A stretch of DNA of 64,000 nt from positions 137,001 through 201,000 of the forward strand of contig NZ_CP016953.1 of NCBI RefSeq assembly GCF_001708305.1, given 5' to 3'. This document shows positions 18,812-27,697 of this stretch, one piece after another (positions within the stretch are counted from its first letter, which is position 1; every line of letters starts with the position of its first letter). The translations under genes and the position numbers were made by a program. This stretch comes from Streptococcus himalayensis. Its GTDB lineage: Bacteria > Bacillota > Bacilli > Lactobacillales > Streptococcaceae. The notes under the pieces were generated by a model. That model was given only the letters and a program-made list of their open reading frames with translations. It ran no database searches and was not told the origin of the DNA.

Positions 18812-20626
18812 ATGAAAAAATGGTTATTCAGCTGTGTCTTTCTACTAATCCTCTTTGCAATCCCTTCTGTTTTGGCAGAAGATTTACAAGTGAGCGACTA
18901 CAATATCGATGTCTCTGTACAAAAAAATGGAGACCTAGTTGTCAGCGAAGAGATGACATTTCAAGCAAATAGGCAATATAACGGCGTCTACTATCAGCTA
19001 GACAAGCAAGAAACCAAGGGCAAATACACTCAGGTGACCGATGTTTCTGCTGCCGAAAAAACAGCTCAAGGTGAGCAAACCTTGAGTCAATCTGATAGCC
19101 AGCAGGAGCAAACCTATCAGCTTTCAGATACAGGTTCCTACTTGAAATTCAAACTTTTTTTACCTCTTAACAACAATAGTCGAACCGTCCTGCTTCGCTA
19201 CACCCTTAAGCAAAGCGTCATTAACTACCTTGACGCTGCAGAAATCAACCGAAAATTTGTCGGACAAGGTTGGGAGATTGACCAAAAAAATATCCGAATT
19301 CATATTCGTTTTCCTGAAGCTCTGTCAGCTGAACACTTAAAAGCCTGGGGACATGCCAGCGATGAAGGACAAGTGACGATTGACCCTGATTATAAAGGAG
19401 TGACCTTTACAAGTCCCCACAATCAAGCAGGAGATTTCATTGAGGCAAGGGTTCTTTTTTCACCAGACCTAACAGCTGACAATCCCAATCAGGTATCAAC
19501 TCAAGCATGGGATCGGATTACCAGTGAAGAAGGAAAGCGAGCTTATGAAACGTTACGACACCAAAAAGAAATTGAAGAAGAGAAAAAACAAGCCCGTATC
19601 CTCTCCATCGGACTGTTTCCAGTCCTAGGGGCAATCTTATTAGGAGTTTATCCCTTCGTCCACAAGCCTTACAAAAGATGGGAAGAAAAAATTCCACTCG
19701 TTCCTGAACATCTCTTTGAGATTCCACGAGATCTCTCTCCTGCAGTCGTGAATGTGGCTATCTTTCATCGACTAGACGGAGCAGACCTCGGAGCGACACT
19801 CCTTGATTTGGTTCGGAAGAAAAAAGTAGCTTTAGAGGCTCTGAGCAAGGACTATGGTTTTACCCTCCTTTCAAAAGAAGGGCTGCTCGCCCACGAAGAC
19901 GTGCTCGTCTCCTTCCTCTTTGATACCATCAGCAGCGATAATAGTTGGCTTACACTAAATCAAATCAAGCGATACGCCAAAAAACATCCAAACAAATATG
20001 TCAACCATCTTCAACAATTTAAAACCGCTGCAAGCAATCAAGCTCCAAGTTATTCTGACAAAAACACACGTTTCTCCACAAGTTATACCTGGATTTCTAG
20101 TGTCATTGCTATCCTTGCACTTTTCATCAGCATTTGGACCTTGGATCTCTCGGCTGACTTTATTCCGTATACCATCGGAATTTCCGTGCTAGTGTGTGGA
20201 ATTCTTCTATCCAATCGGCTCTTTCATCATCTTTTTCTCAAACGACGATCACAAAAAGAGGAATACGAATATCGTCAATGGAAGGCATTTCGGAAAATGC
20301 TCATAGACATTAGTCGTCTGGATCAGGCAGACATCGAATCCGTCATCATCTGGGACCATATTCTGGTCTATGCCGTATCACTCGGCGTTGCCAAAGAGGT
20401 CATCCAGCGCTTGAAACAGGTCTTCCCAGAAGGTCTTCCAACAACGAATTTCAATGCCGATTACCAGTCCTTTATCTACAATACCGCCTTTCTCAATCAG
20501 TTTAACCATTCCTTCCAGCAATCCTATCAAGCAGCCACCTCCATCAATACCAGTGGTAGCGGCGGTGGATTTAGTGGTGGTTCTTCTGGTGGATTTGGCG
20601 GAGGCTCTGGTGGTGGTGGATTCTAA
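18812..20626 (+). CDS. DUF2207-family membrane protein with glycine-rich tail
   Basis: A 604-residue predicted membrane protein of the DUF2207 family (function unknown). A signal peptide (LFSCVFLLILFAIPSVLAE) is followed by an extracytoplasmic domain (about 25-235, DYNIDVSVQKNGDLVVSEEM is the family opening), a membrane segment near 267-283, a cytosolic stretch and two further segments near 430-470. The tail is almost pure Gly/Ser (GGGFSGGSSGGFGGGSGG), as in many DUF2207 proteins. The ATG at 18812 has GGGGGGA upstream and a TATAAT lies at 18779-18784. IS copy 2 lies about 100 bp upstream; a terminator follows. Confidence 0.88.
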   Translation: MKKWLFSCVFLLILFAIPSVLAEDLQVSDYNIDVSVQKNGDLVVSEEMTFQANRQYNGVYYQLDKQETKGKYTQVTDVSAAEKTAQGEQTLSQSDSQQEQTYQLSDTGSYLKFKLFLPLNNNSRTVLLRYTLKQSVINYLDAAEINRKFVGQGWEIDQKNIRIHIRFPEALSAEHLKAWGHASDEGQVTIDPDYKGVTFTSPHNQAGDFIEARVLFSPDLTADNPNQVSTQAWDRITSEEGKRAYETLRHQKEIEEEKKQARILSIGLFPVLGAILLGVYPFVHKPYKRWEEKIPLVPEHLFEIPRDLSPAVVNVAIFHRLDGADLGATLLDLVRKKKVALEALSKDYGFTLLSKEGLLAHEDVLVSFLFDTISSDNSWLTLNQIKRYAKKHPNKYVNHLQQFKTAASNQAPSYSDKNTRFSTSYTWISSVIAILALFISIWTLDLSADFIPYTIGISVLVCGILLSNRLFHHLFLKRRSQKEEYEYRQWKAFRKMLIDISRLDQADIESVIIWDHILVYAVSLGVAKEVIQRLKQVFPEGLPTTNFNADYQSFIYNTAFLNQFNHSFQQSYQAATSINTSGSGGGFSGGSSGGFGGGSGGGGF

Positions 20627-20647
20627 ACAAATCTAGGACAAACAGTC

Positions 20648-20702
20648 AAAACCGCACCCTAAAGTTAGACTACTGGCTAACGAACGGGCGCGGTTCTTTT
20701 TG
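20648..20702 (+). terminator. terminator after the DUF2207 gene
   Basis: The arms AACCGC and GCGGTT enclose a longer loop that also pairs ACCC with GGGC; the right arm runs into CTTTTT. Confidence 0.7.
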
Positions 20703-20729
20703 GATTTATACGCTAGAAAAATAGGCTCA

Positions 20730-20975
20730 TACTCATCCAAAATCAAAGTTAGCATTTTTGCGACTTTCTTAGATGGTTCGAACGCAAACTAGCTATTTTT
20801 TATGCCTGTGCTTTTCATCTGCTAAAAAATCATTCTATTAGACTTACTTAAACTGTTTCATTTTTAAACAAAGATAAGCATGCATACATCTGATGTGACC
20901 CTCAAAAGTCAGACCAAAATCTAACAATAGAGAGGTCGGTACAATCGAATAGCTATTTTTGAAATTACATGAGTA
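20730..20975. repeat. BOX-like intergenic repeat
   Basis: Starts TACTCATCCAAAATCAAAG and ends TTTTTGAAATTACATGAGTA; the complementary ends (TACTC and GAGTA) and the first 15 bases resemble pneumococcal boxA. The repeat at 54720-54900 shares its beginning, middle and end. No gene lies in 20640-21030. Confidence 0.6.
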
Positions 20976-20978
20976 TCA

Positions 20979-20993
20979 TTGTCAACTGTAGTG
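20979..20993. repeat. 15-bp match to the ISL3 element's right terminal repeat (possible relic)
   Basis: TTGTCAACTGTAGTG is identical to positions 7-21 of the right inverted repeat of the four IS copies. The flanking bases do not continue the match. It forms part of a 9-bp inverted repeat (CATTGTCAA at 20977 with TTGACAATG ending at 21004). Confidence 0.5.
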
Positions 20994-21008
20994 TATTGAC
21001 AATGAGCT

Positions 21009-21032
21009 AAAAAACGCCAGAATTCTGACGTT
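21009..21032 (-). terminator. terminator of the D,D/L,D-carboxypeptidase gene
   Basis: The stem AACGTCAG with CTGGCGTT and an AATT loop is followed by a T6 run, directly after the stop codon. Confidence 0.85.
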
Positions 21033-21769
21033 TACTGACCTGCTTTTTTCAAAAGCTCGATATATTCTTCTAAGACTAGCTGGTGGTCAACGATGTAGCG
21101 AGCTGACTCCTTCCCCACATAGCGGTAATGCCAATTCTCAAAGTCCACTCCAGTAATCTCGCTCTTATCCTTCGGATAGCGCAAAATAAAGCCATAATCT
21201 GGAGCCAAGGCCGAAATCTGTTCTGCCAATTCGTCCGATTGACCACTTGGTACACTAATATCCAAAGCCAAGCCTGTCTGATGTTCACTGGCACCAGGGA
21301 CTTGAATTTGGTGACGCACCAATGCTTCCGCCTCTTCACGAGAAAGTCCTTCTAATTCAGCGGCTTCAACCGCTTCATTGTACAATTCTGTCTGGTTTTC
21401 TTTACTTCGATAGCCAGAAATCAAGGTTTCCTCTGGTTCAATCTGCCGAATAGCAGCTAGGAAATCTTTCGTTGCCTGCTCAATCCGACTATCTAGTTCA
21501 ATATCCTCAACGGTAGCTAGTTTGGGAGGATTGACTTCTGTTGGGTAGGTACGATTGACCAAAATCAAATTCCAGTCAGAACTTGATACCGTCGGAAGAG
21601 AATCTGGTTGCTGACTGGCTACTTGCTGCATTTCCGGTTCTACTTTTGAAGCTTTCTTTTCACCAAATGAGGGTAACCAAGCAGGATTAAAGAAAAACAC
21701 CATGGCAATCAAAGTTAGCAAGAAGAGACCTGAGAAAAATGGTAGCAATCGTCTGATATAGTTACTCAC
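21032..21769 (-). CDS. M15B-family D,D/L,D-carboxypeptidase (VanY/LdcB-like)
   Basis: A 245-residue membrane-anchored peptidase expected to trim peptidoglycan stem peptides at the cell surface. One N-terminal membrane segment (about residues 8-30) precedes the catalytic domain with the zinc motifs SGYRSKENQ, SEHQTGLALDIS (H and D ligands) and NWHYRYVG. The GTG at 21769 was chosen because GGAGGA lies five nt upstream and it overlaps the phosphatase stop by 8 nt; an earlier in-frame start would overlap that gene by 95 nt and give no recognisable N-terminus. Streptococcal LdcB (DacB) is similar in domain and size, but that is a lipoprotein and this one lacks a lipobox. Confidence 0.88.
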   Translation of the reverse strand: MSNYIRRLLPFFSGLFLLTLIAMVFFFNPAWLPSFGEKKASKVEPEMQQVASQQPDSLPTVSSSDWNLILVNRTYPTEVNPPKLATVEDIELDSRIEQATKDFLAAIRQIEPEETLISGYRSKENQTELYNEAVEAAELEGLSREEAEALVRHQIQVPGASEHQTGLALDISVPSGQSDELAEQISALAPDYGFILRYPKDKSEITGVDFENWHYRYVGKESARYIVDHQLVLEEYIELLKKAGQ

Positions 21770-22460
21770 CGAATTCCTCCAATACTTTAGCTCCCTCTTT
21801 CCGATAAGACATGTCTCCAATACGGTCAATCTGAAAGACCCCATTTTCATAGTCAATCACTGTCACACTGCCATTGTCAAGCCCTAGCCCTCGAGGCGTG
21901 CTGCGGTCAATCAACCAAGCAAAGGTTCCAATGGTCATTCCATGACTCACAACGAGGGCATTGCCACCACCTTGAGCCTCCATTTCCTGTGCAATAGCTG
22001 TAAAGCCTTCGAGAATGCGGCTGCTAAGCTTCTCCCAAGATTCTGCCCATCCAGCTGTATCTACTTCCACCAGCCCTTCAGCCAATTCTGGATAACTTAA
22101 TTGGTGGACATGCTCAACATTGAAAACGCGTGGAATTAAGCCCATAAATAACTCGCCATCATAGGCACCGTCAAAGCTCCCAAAACACCATTCACGAATT
22201 CGTTTGTCGTGTTGGTACGGGATTTTCCCATTTAACCCCAGCTCACTCAAGGCAATCCCCATAGTTTGAATGGTTCGTCCGCTATCGCTCGAATAAGCCC
22301 TCTCAAACGTCAAACCCGCTTTACGAAGTCCAATTCCTAATTCGTGAATTCCTCGCTCCCCCTCAGCTGTCAAGGGAGTATCACTCCAGCCTTGTGCACG
22401 CCCAATCGTATTAAACATTGTTTTTCCATGACGCACTAGGTATAATCTTGTTTTCCCCAT
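21762..22460 (-). CDS. histidine phosphatase (phosphoglycerate-mutase-like)
   Basis: A 232-residue member of the histidine phosphatase superfamily. The catalytic RHG motif is at the start (LYLVRHGKTMFNTIGRAQGW) and the second catalytic His lies in LVVSHGMTIGTF. Such proteins hydrolyse small phosphoesters; similarity to glycolytic mutase does not imply that activity. It is coupled to the downstream carboxypeptidase by an 8-nt overlap in which its last codons supply the Shine-Dalgarno. Start ATG at 22460 with GAAAGGATA upstream. Confidence 0.9.
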   Translation of the reverse strand: MGKTRLYLVRHGKTMFNTIGRAQGWSDTPLTAEGERGIHELGIGLRKAGLTFERAYSSDSGRTIQTMGIALSELGLNGKIPYQHDKRIREWCFGSFDGAYDGELFMGLIPRVFNVEHVHQLSYPELAEGLVEVDTAGWAESWEKLSSRILEGFTAIAQEMEAQGGGNALVVSHGMTIGTFAWLIDRSTPRGLGLDNGSVTVIDYENGVFQIDRIGDMSYRKEGAKVLEEFGE

Positions 22461-22618
22461 TTTATATCCTTTCTACTTTACCATTCATCCGTCCTCTACT
22501 AGGAGAAACACCCTATTTCGTACCAATCGCTGTCTGATTACAGAAGCCAACCTTCTCAGGCTAAGAAGATTCCCTTGGATTGATTATTCTAGAAGTTTCC
22601 TCTGACTAATCAATCTAA

Positions 22619-22773
22619 TACTCTATAACAATCAACATCTGACTAGCTTTCACAATTGAGAATTGTGGAAGGTGATAGACAAAACTAACGTAGCTTGTAT
22701 CCTAAAAACCACAGGTAGAACTGGAGTTCAGAAAGGTGAGTTAACAACGTCAGGTGTTGATTGTTGACGAGTA
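22619..22773. repeat. BOX-like intergenic repeat (CATCAACATCTGAC subtype)
   Basis: Starts TACTCTATAACAATCAACAT and ends TTGTTGACGAGTA, with ends that pair. An internal CACAATT-GAG-AATTGTG hairpin is shared, with changes, with 61320-61520; the ends match 54612-54713. The rest of 22461-23073 holds only a terminator and a small ORF. Confidence 0.55.
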
Positions 22774-22837
22774 CAAAGAGGACTAATCCTCTCTATTATA
22801 CCACAGTTCCTATGACTTAGCTGTTTTTATTGCCGTA

Positions 22838-22877
22838 AAAAAAGAATAAGACGCTCCTGCTTTATCTTATTCTTTTT
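22838..22877. terminator. bidirectional terminator
   Basis: AAAAAGAATAAGA pairs with TCTTATTCTTTTT around a 13-nt loop, giving T-runs on both strands. It follows the small ORF at 22916-22993 in the leftward direction. Confidence 0.75.
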
Positions 22878-22915
22878 ATCTTTTTGTAAAATGGATTTCC
22901 TGGACAGCTAAACTA

Positions 22916-22993
22916 CTAACTGCCGTACTTTTGCTTGGTTTGTGTTTGTTTTGAAAATCGCTTGTTATAGTTTACTTTGATGGTCTTGGTCAT
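22916..22993 (-). CDS. small basic peptide ORF (25 aa)
   Basis: An ORF too short for standard gene calling: 25 codons, MTKTIKVNYNKRFSKQ followed by TQTKQKYGS, strongly basic and free of hydrophobic segments. It is preceded by a perfect AGGAGG with 8-nt spacing and followed, 40 nt on, by a strong terminator, so it has the surroundings of a real gene. It lies 80 nt downstream of recG in the same direction. I recognise no homologue; it could be a small regulatory or ribosome-associated peptide, or the 3' part of an untranslated leader. Confidence 0.5.
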   Translation of the reverse strand: MTKTIKVNYNKRFSKQTQTKQKYGS

Positions 22994-23073
22994 AGGAACT
23001 TCCTCCTCTTTCTTACTAGCTCTATGATACGCCCAAAACCTTAAAGCTGACTTAGAATTTTCTTACAGAAATC

Positions 23074-25089
23074 TTAATCCAAATGTTCCTTTTTCTCCAA
23101 ATTCAGGGCTAAAATCTGCCAATCTGCCTGCTCCTGCCAATTAGGTTCAGAGACAATCTGTGCAGAGACTCGCCTTGCTTCTTCTAAGATTGGATAGTCT
23201 TCCACCAGATTAGCAACTTGGAATTCTGGAATTCCTGATTGGCGAGTGCCAAAGATTTCACCAGACCCCCGCATTTTCAAATCCTCTTCAGCCAAAACAA
23301 AGCCATTGGTCGTCTCTGTCATGATTTTCATGCGTTTTTGACCTGATTCCGTCTTAGGATTGGCTACTAAGATTGCATAGGATTGCTTGTCCCCACGACC
23401 TACGCGACCACGCAGCTGATGGAGCTGGCTTAGTCCAAAGCGGTCAGCATCCATAATCATCATCACCGTAGCATTAGGTACATTCACCCCCACTTCGATC
23501 ACCGTCGTAGAAACCAAAAGATCTGTCTTTTTCTCCTTGAAATCCTGCATAATACGCTCCTTGTCCTCACTTTTCATCTTACCGTGAAGCAGAGCAATGC
23601 GTGCACGGTCTGAAAAATAGGCTTTTAATTCCTCTTCCAAGGCCAGAGCATTTTTCAAATCCAAGGCTTCTGATTCTTCAATCAAAGGAGAAATGACATA
23701 AGCTTGAGAACCTTTCTGGAGCTCTTTTAAGAGCCAGTCCAAAACAACTGGCAGCTGCTCATGCTTGACCCAACGGGTGACAATGGGCTTGCGTCCAGCT
23801 GGCAGCTGATCAATCACGGAGACATCCATATCTCCAAAAGCTGTAATAGCTAAGGTTCGCGGAATAGGTGTCGCTGTCATCATCAAAACATCTGGATTTT
23901 GGCCCTTTTCCCGTAAAATCCGACGTTGACCAACCCCAAATCGGTGCTGCTCATCGATGATAATCAACCCCAGCTTGGCATAATCTACTCCTTCTTGAAT
24001 GAGGGCATGGGTTCCCACGATGAACTCCGCCTCGCCTGAAGCAATAGCAGCTAGCCGTTCACGCTTTTCCGCCACCCTCATACTCCCTGTCAACAAGACA
24101 AGATTCAGCTCGGGAAACAATTCTTTTAAACTTTCCGCATGTTGTTCTGCCAAGATTTCCGTAGGCACCATAAGGGCTGATTGAAAGCCCGCTGTATGAG
24201 CCGCATACATGCTAAGGGCTGCAACCACTGTCTTGCCACTCCCCACATCTCCTTGCAGAAGGCGATTCATATGAGAAGACGACCTCATATCTCCCAAAAT
24301 CTCTGCCAAGCTCTTTTCCTGAGCCTCTGTTAAAGAAAAGGGCAGACTGGCCTTTTTCTCCTTGAGGGACTGCTCATCCCACAGCATGCTAAGGCCATTG
24401 CCCTCGTCCTTGGTTTGGGATTTCAAGACTTGTAACTGCATTTGAAAATACAGCAACTCTTCAAATTTAACGCGCCGAACGGCCTGCTTATATTCTGCTA
24501 AATCTTTGGGAAAATGCATGGCCCGCACAGCCTGACTACGCTCCATTAGTTGGTAGCGTTGTAGTAAAACCGTTGGCAGATTTTCTTCTAAAAGCAAATC
24601 CAAGCCCTCATCAAAAGCTATCTTAATCACTTTTACCAGACTGGCTTGACTAACGCCTTGCACCACTCGGTACACTGGCTGCAAATCATCCTCCACCTGC
24701 GCTAAGACCTTCATCCCTGTTAGGCTTGCTTTTTTCTTGTCCCATTTTCCAAAGACGGCGATGGTCTGACCCAGCTCGATCTTATCAACCAGATAGGGTT
24801 GGTTGAAAAAATTGACAGCCAGAACCACCTCTCCTTGCTTGATTGAAAAACGAAGACGATTTCGTTTAAATCCATAATACTGGACATTGGCAGGGGTCGC
24901 AACCTCACCAGCAATCACAGCCTTTTCTCCATCCTCAAGCTCCAAGACATTTTTTGTTTGAAAATCTTCATAGCGAAAAGGAAAATAGAGCAACAAATCC
25001 AGCAAACTTGCAATGCCTAATTTTAAGTATTTTTCGGCTGATTTAGGCCCCACTCCAGGAAGTACTGTCAAGGGCTGGTGTAAATTCAT
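23074..25089 (-). CDS. recG: ATP-dependent DNA helicase RecG
   Basis: A 671-residue superfamily-2 helicase that remodels stalled replication forks and Holliday junctions. An N-terminal wedge domain begins LTVLPGVGPKSAEKYLKLGI, followed by Walker A (GDVGSGKTVVA), the DEQH box (IIIDEQHRFG), TATPIPRTLA and the motif VI region (QLRGRVGRGDKQSYAIL). Full length for the family. The gene starts 27 nt after alr, continuing the leftward acpS-alr-recG arrangement common in streptococci. Confidence 0.97.
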   Translation of the reverse strand: MNLHQPLTVLPGVGPKSAEKYLKLGIASLLDLLLYFPFRYEDFQTKNVLELEDGEKAVIAGEVATPANVQYYGFKRNRLRFSIKQGEVVLAVNFFNQPYLVDKIELGQTIAVFGKWDKKKASLTGMKVLAQVEDDLQPVYRVVQGVSQASLVKVIKIAFDEGLDLLLEENLPTVLLQRYQLMERSQAVRAMHFPKDLAEYKQAVRRVKFEELLYFQMQLQVLKSQTKDEGNGLSMLWDEQSLKEKKASLPFSLTEAQEKSLAEILGDMRSSSHMNRLLQGDVGSGKTVVAALSMYAAHTAGFQSALMVPTEILAEQHAESLKELFPELNLVLLTGSMRVAEKRERLAAIASGEAEFIVGTHALIQEGVDYAKLGLIIIDEQHRFGVGQRRILREKGQNPDVLMMTATPIPRTLAITAFGDMDVSVIDQLPAGRKPIVTRWVKHEQLPVVLDWLLKELQKGSQAYVISPLIEESEALDLKNALALEEELKAYFSDRARIALLHGKMKSEDKERIMQDFKEKKTDLLVSTTVIEVGVNVPNATVMMIMDADRFGLSQLHQLRGRVGRGDKQSYAILVANPKTESGQKRMKIMTETTNGFVLAEEDLKMRGSGEIFGTRQSGIPEFQVANLVEDYPILEEARRVSAQIVSEPNWQEQADWQILALNLEKKEHLD

Positions 25090-25116
25090 CAGATAGTCTC
25101 CTTTCCTTTACGATTT

Positions 25117-26220
25117 TTAAGGATATAGCCGAGGAATTCGATCACTCAGTAAGCACACCACTTCATAGTTAATCGTACCTCGATAAACTGCCACATCTGT
25201 CGCTGATACTTCCTTGCCATGACTACTGCCAATCAAAACCACCTTTGTTCCCAGTGGATAGGGCTTTTTCAAGGCAATGGTGATTTGATCCATTGACACC
25301 CGACCGACAATCGGACACCGCTCTCCCTCAACTAAAACCGCAAATCCCTGCATATCGCGGGTCCATCCATCTGCATAACCAATCGGTAAAGTAGCAATCC
25401 ATTCTTCTTCCATGGCCTCATAGGTCGCCCCGTAGCCGATACAAGCTCCCTTTGGAACAGCCTTGACATGGACAATTTCTGTCTCCAACTGCAAAGCAGG
25501 TCGCAACTCATACGGCAAGGACAGAACCTCTCCACTTGGATTTAAACCGTAGAGAACCACTCCTAAACGAACTGCATTAAAAATCGTTTCTTGGTGCCAC
25601 AAACTGGTCGCTGAATTACTAGCGTGGATCAAAAGAGGACAATCCTCCACTTCTGCAAGAATTTCCTTAAAGGTGTTCAATTGCTGATAAAAGTAACTTT
25701 CATCGCGTTCATCCGCTGTCGCAAAATGAGTGAAAATCCCTTCTACCAAGCTCCCTGCCTCTGTCAAACTTGCAATTGATTGATTGATATCGCTCGCATT
25801 TCTAAAGCCAATCCGCCCCATCCCTGAATCAACCTTGATATGGACACGCAATCCTGTGAGCTCTTGTCCCGTTTGCTTCAGTCGTTCTAGCCACTCTAGG
25901 CTCGCAACCGTTAGTACGATATTTTCTCTCAAAGCTAGATCAACAACTTGCACATCCGATACGCCTAAAACGAGCATATCTTGGGTGATGCCTGCATTTC
26001 GTAATTCCAAGGCTTCATCAATATTAGAGATGCAAAATCCATCCACTTGTGGTAGCAGAGCACGAGCCACTTGGACTGCACCGTGACCATAAGCATTGGC
26101 TTTGACAACCGCCCACTTTTCTACCTCTTGCGGCAAGTGGTATGCTACTTGTTCCAAATTATAGGTAATCGCTGATAAATCAATTACCGCCCTCGTTGGT
26201 CTGTGTGGACTTTTTTTCAT
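25117..26220 (-). CDS. alr: alanine racemase
   Basis: A 367-residue PLP enzyme that makes D-alanine for peptidoglycan. The PLP lysine lies in [11 protein letters not shown] (about residue 40) and the second catalytic base region is around [17 protein letters not shown] and [10 protein letters not shown] are family blocks. The ATG at 26220 has GGAGG upstream and overlaps the end of acpS by 41 nt, so the two are tightly coupled. Length and start agree with other streptococcal Alr proteins. Confidence 0.96.
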   Translation of the reverse strand: MKKSPHRPTRAVIDLSAITYNLEQVAYHLPQEVEKWAVVKANAYGHGAVQVARALLPQVDGFCISNIDEALELRNAGITQDMLVLGVSDVQVVDLALRENIVLTVASLEWLERLKQTGQELTGLRVHIKVDSGMGRIGFRNASDINQSIASLTEAGSLVEGIFTHFATADERDESYFYQQLNTFKEILAEVEDCPLLIHASNSATSLWHQETIFNAVRLGVVLYGLNPSGEVLSLPYELRPALQLETEIVHVKAVPKGACIGYGATYEAMEEEWIATLPIGYADGWTRDMQGFAVLVEGERCPIVGRVSMDQITIALKKPYPLGTKVVLIGSSHGKEVSATDVAVYRGTINYEVVCLLSDRIPRLYP

Positions 26221-26578
26221 CCTTTTCCTCCAAAATCACACTTGCAGTCACCAGATTTCCGGCATGGCTAATGGATACCCAGATAGTTCCTTCAAAGGGA
26301 GACTGGGTAAAGATTGGTGCCCCCATCTGATTGTTTAAAATTTCTAAATCCTGAAAACTTAGCTGGCGTGTCACTAGCCCCGTTCCCCAAGCCTTGCTAA
26401 ACGCTTCTTTGGCAGCCCAACGCCCCGCTAAATATTCAAATTTTCGTTTGCCAGAAAGCTGGCTGAACCGTTCTTTTTCACGGTTGGTCAAAACCTTATC
26501 CACAAATCGAACATTTCGCTCATATGCCTTCTGAATCGAGGAAATTTCCTCGATGTCAATACCGTGTCCTCTTATCAT
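26180..26578 (-). CDS. acpS: holo-[acyl-carrier-protein] synthase
   Basis: A 132-residue phosphopantetheinyl transferase that activates acyl carrier protein for fatty-acid synthesis. The signature [11 protein letters not shown] at the N-terminus and [15 protein letters not shown] are present. The ATG at 26578 was chosen because it gives the family start [11 protein letters not shown], though its ribosome site (GAAACG) is weak; 13 further codons are open upstream. The C-terminus is about ten residues longer than usual and overlaps alr. Confidence 0.93.
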   Translation of the reverse strand: MIRGHGIDIEEISSIQKAYERNVRFVDKVLTNREKERFSQLSGKRKFEYLAGRWAAKEAFSKAWGTGLVTRQLSFQDLEILNNQMGAPIFTQSPFEGTIWVSISHAGNLVTASVILEEKDEKKSTQTNEGGN

Positions 26579-26667
26579 CGTTTCAAAAAAAGAGCGGAAC
26601 TCCCGATGATGATTCACCTGAGTACCACCCCAATATCCCTTTCAAGGGGTGACGCAAGCCCACCCTA

Positions 26668-27696
26668 TTACTTTACCGTTTGGTAGATTTCCATAATCAA
26701 CTGTTCCGTATTGTCCCAACCTAAGCAAGGGTCCGTAATGGACTTCCCAAATACCTCTGGCTGATCTTGGCGTCCATCTTCCAAGTAAGACTCAATCATG
26801 AAACCACGAACGGCTTGTTTAATTTTCGGATTCCAATCTCGATTGATCAAAACCTGACGGATAATTCGAACTTGCTCTAGATATTGCTTACCAGAATTAT
26901 CATGGTTGGTATCAATGATAATGAATGGATTTTCCAGTTCCATTTTCTCATAGCGTTCAATGGCGTCCAGAAGATTTTCATAATAGAAATTCGGAACATT
27001 TTTGCCGTATTCATTGGTAGCTCCTCGTAAAATGATATGGGTCAATGGATTTCCACAGGTTTCCACTTCCTGAGCATGGTAGAGAAAACTCTGCTTGTTT
27101 TGTGCTGCATAAACAGCATTAAACATCACTCCCATATTGCCTGAGGTTGGATTTTTCATTCCCACTGGAGCATCAATTCCTGATGCCACAAAGCGGTGCT
27201 CTTGGTCTTCAACCGAACGTGCACCAATCGCATGGTAGCTGACCAAATCATCTACCAAAACAAGATTGGACGGATAGAGCATCTCATCTGCCGTCGTAAG
27301 ACCTGTCTCTGTGATGACACGATAATGGAGCTGACGAACTGCTAAAATACCATTGATTAAACTCGGTGCTTTAGACGTATCTGGCTGATGAACTAGCCCT
27401 TTATAGCCATCCCCATTGGTCCGAGGTTTTGCCGTATAAACCCGCATCACCATAAAAATTTTATCTTTCACCTTCTCTTGAAGATCCGCAAGGCGCTTAG
27501 CGTATTCCAACACAGCCTCTTCATTATCGGATGAGCAGGGACCAATGACCAAGAGAATACGCTCATCTTCTCCACGGATAATCGCTGCTAGCTCCTCGTC
27601 ACGTGCCTCCTTTTTAGCAAGGGCATCCGCTGACAATTGGCTAACTGATTTAATTTCCTCTATATCAATTTGTTGACCTTTTTCAATAAATACCAT
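26668..27696 (-). CDS. 3-deoxy-7-phosphoheptulonate (DAHP) synthase, second copy
   Basis: A 342-residue class I DAHP synthase, first step of the shikimate pathway (phosphoenolpyruvate plus erythrose 4-phosphate). Conserved blocks are LLVIGPCSSDNEEAVLEYAK, VMRVYTAKPRTNGDGYKG, GARSVEDQEHR and FIIIDTNHDNSGKQY. It follows the first copy by one base and is closely similar to it. In streptococci such pairs are usually isoenzymes with different aromatic amino-acid feedback; which responds to which cannot be read here. Confidence 0.95.
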   Translation of the reverse strand: MVFIEKGQQIDIEEIKSVSQLSADALAKKEARDEELAAIIRGEDERILLVIGPCSSDNEEAVLEYAKRLADLQEKVKDKIFMVMRVYTAKPRTNGDGYKGLVHQPDTSKAPSLINGILAVRQLHYRVITETGLTTADEMLYPSNLVLVDDLVSYHAIGARSVEDQEHRFVASGIDAPVGMKNPTSGNMGVMFNAVYAAQNKQSFLYHAQEVETCGNPLTHIILRGATNEYGKNVPNFYYENLLDAIERYEKMELENPFIIIDTNHDNSGKQYLEQVRIIRQVLINRDWNPKIKQAVRGFMIESYLEDGRQDQPEVFGKSITDPCLGWDNTEQLIMEIYQTVK

Positions 27697-27697
27697 A

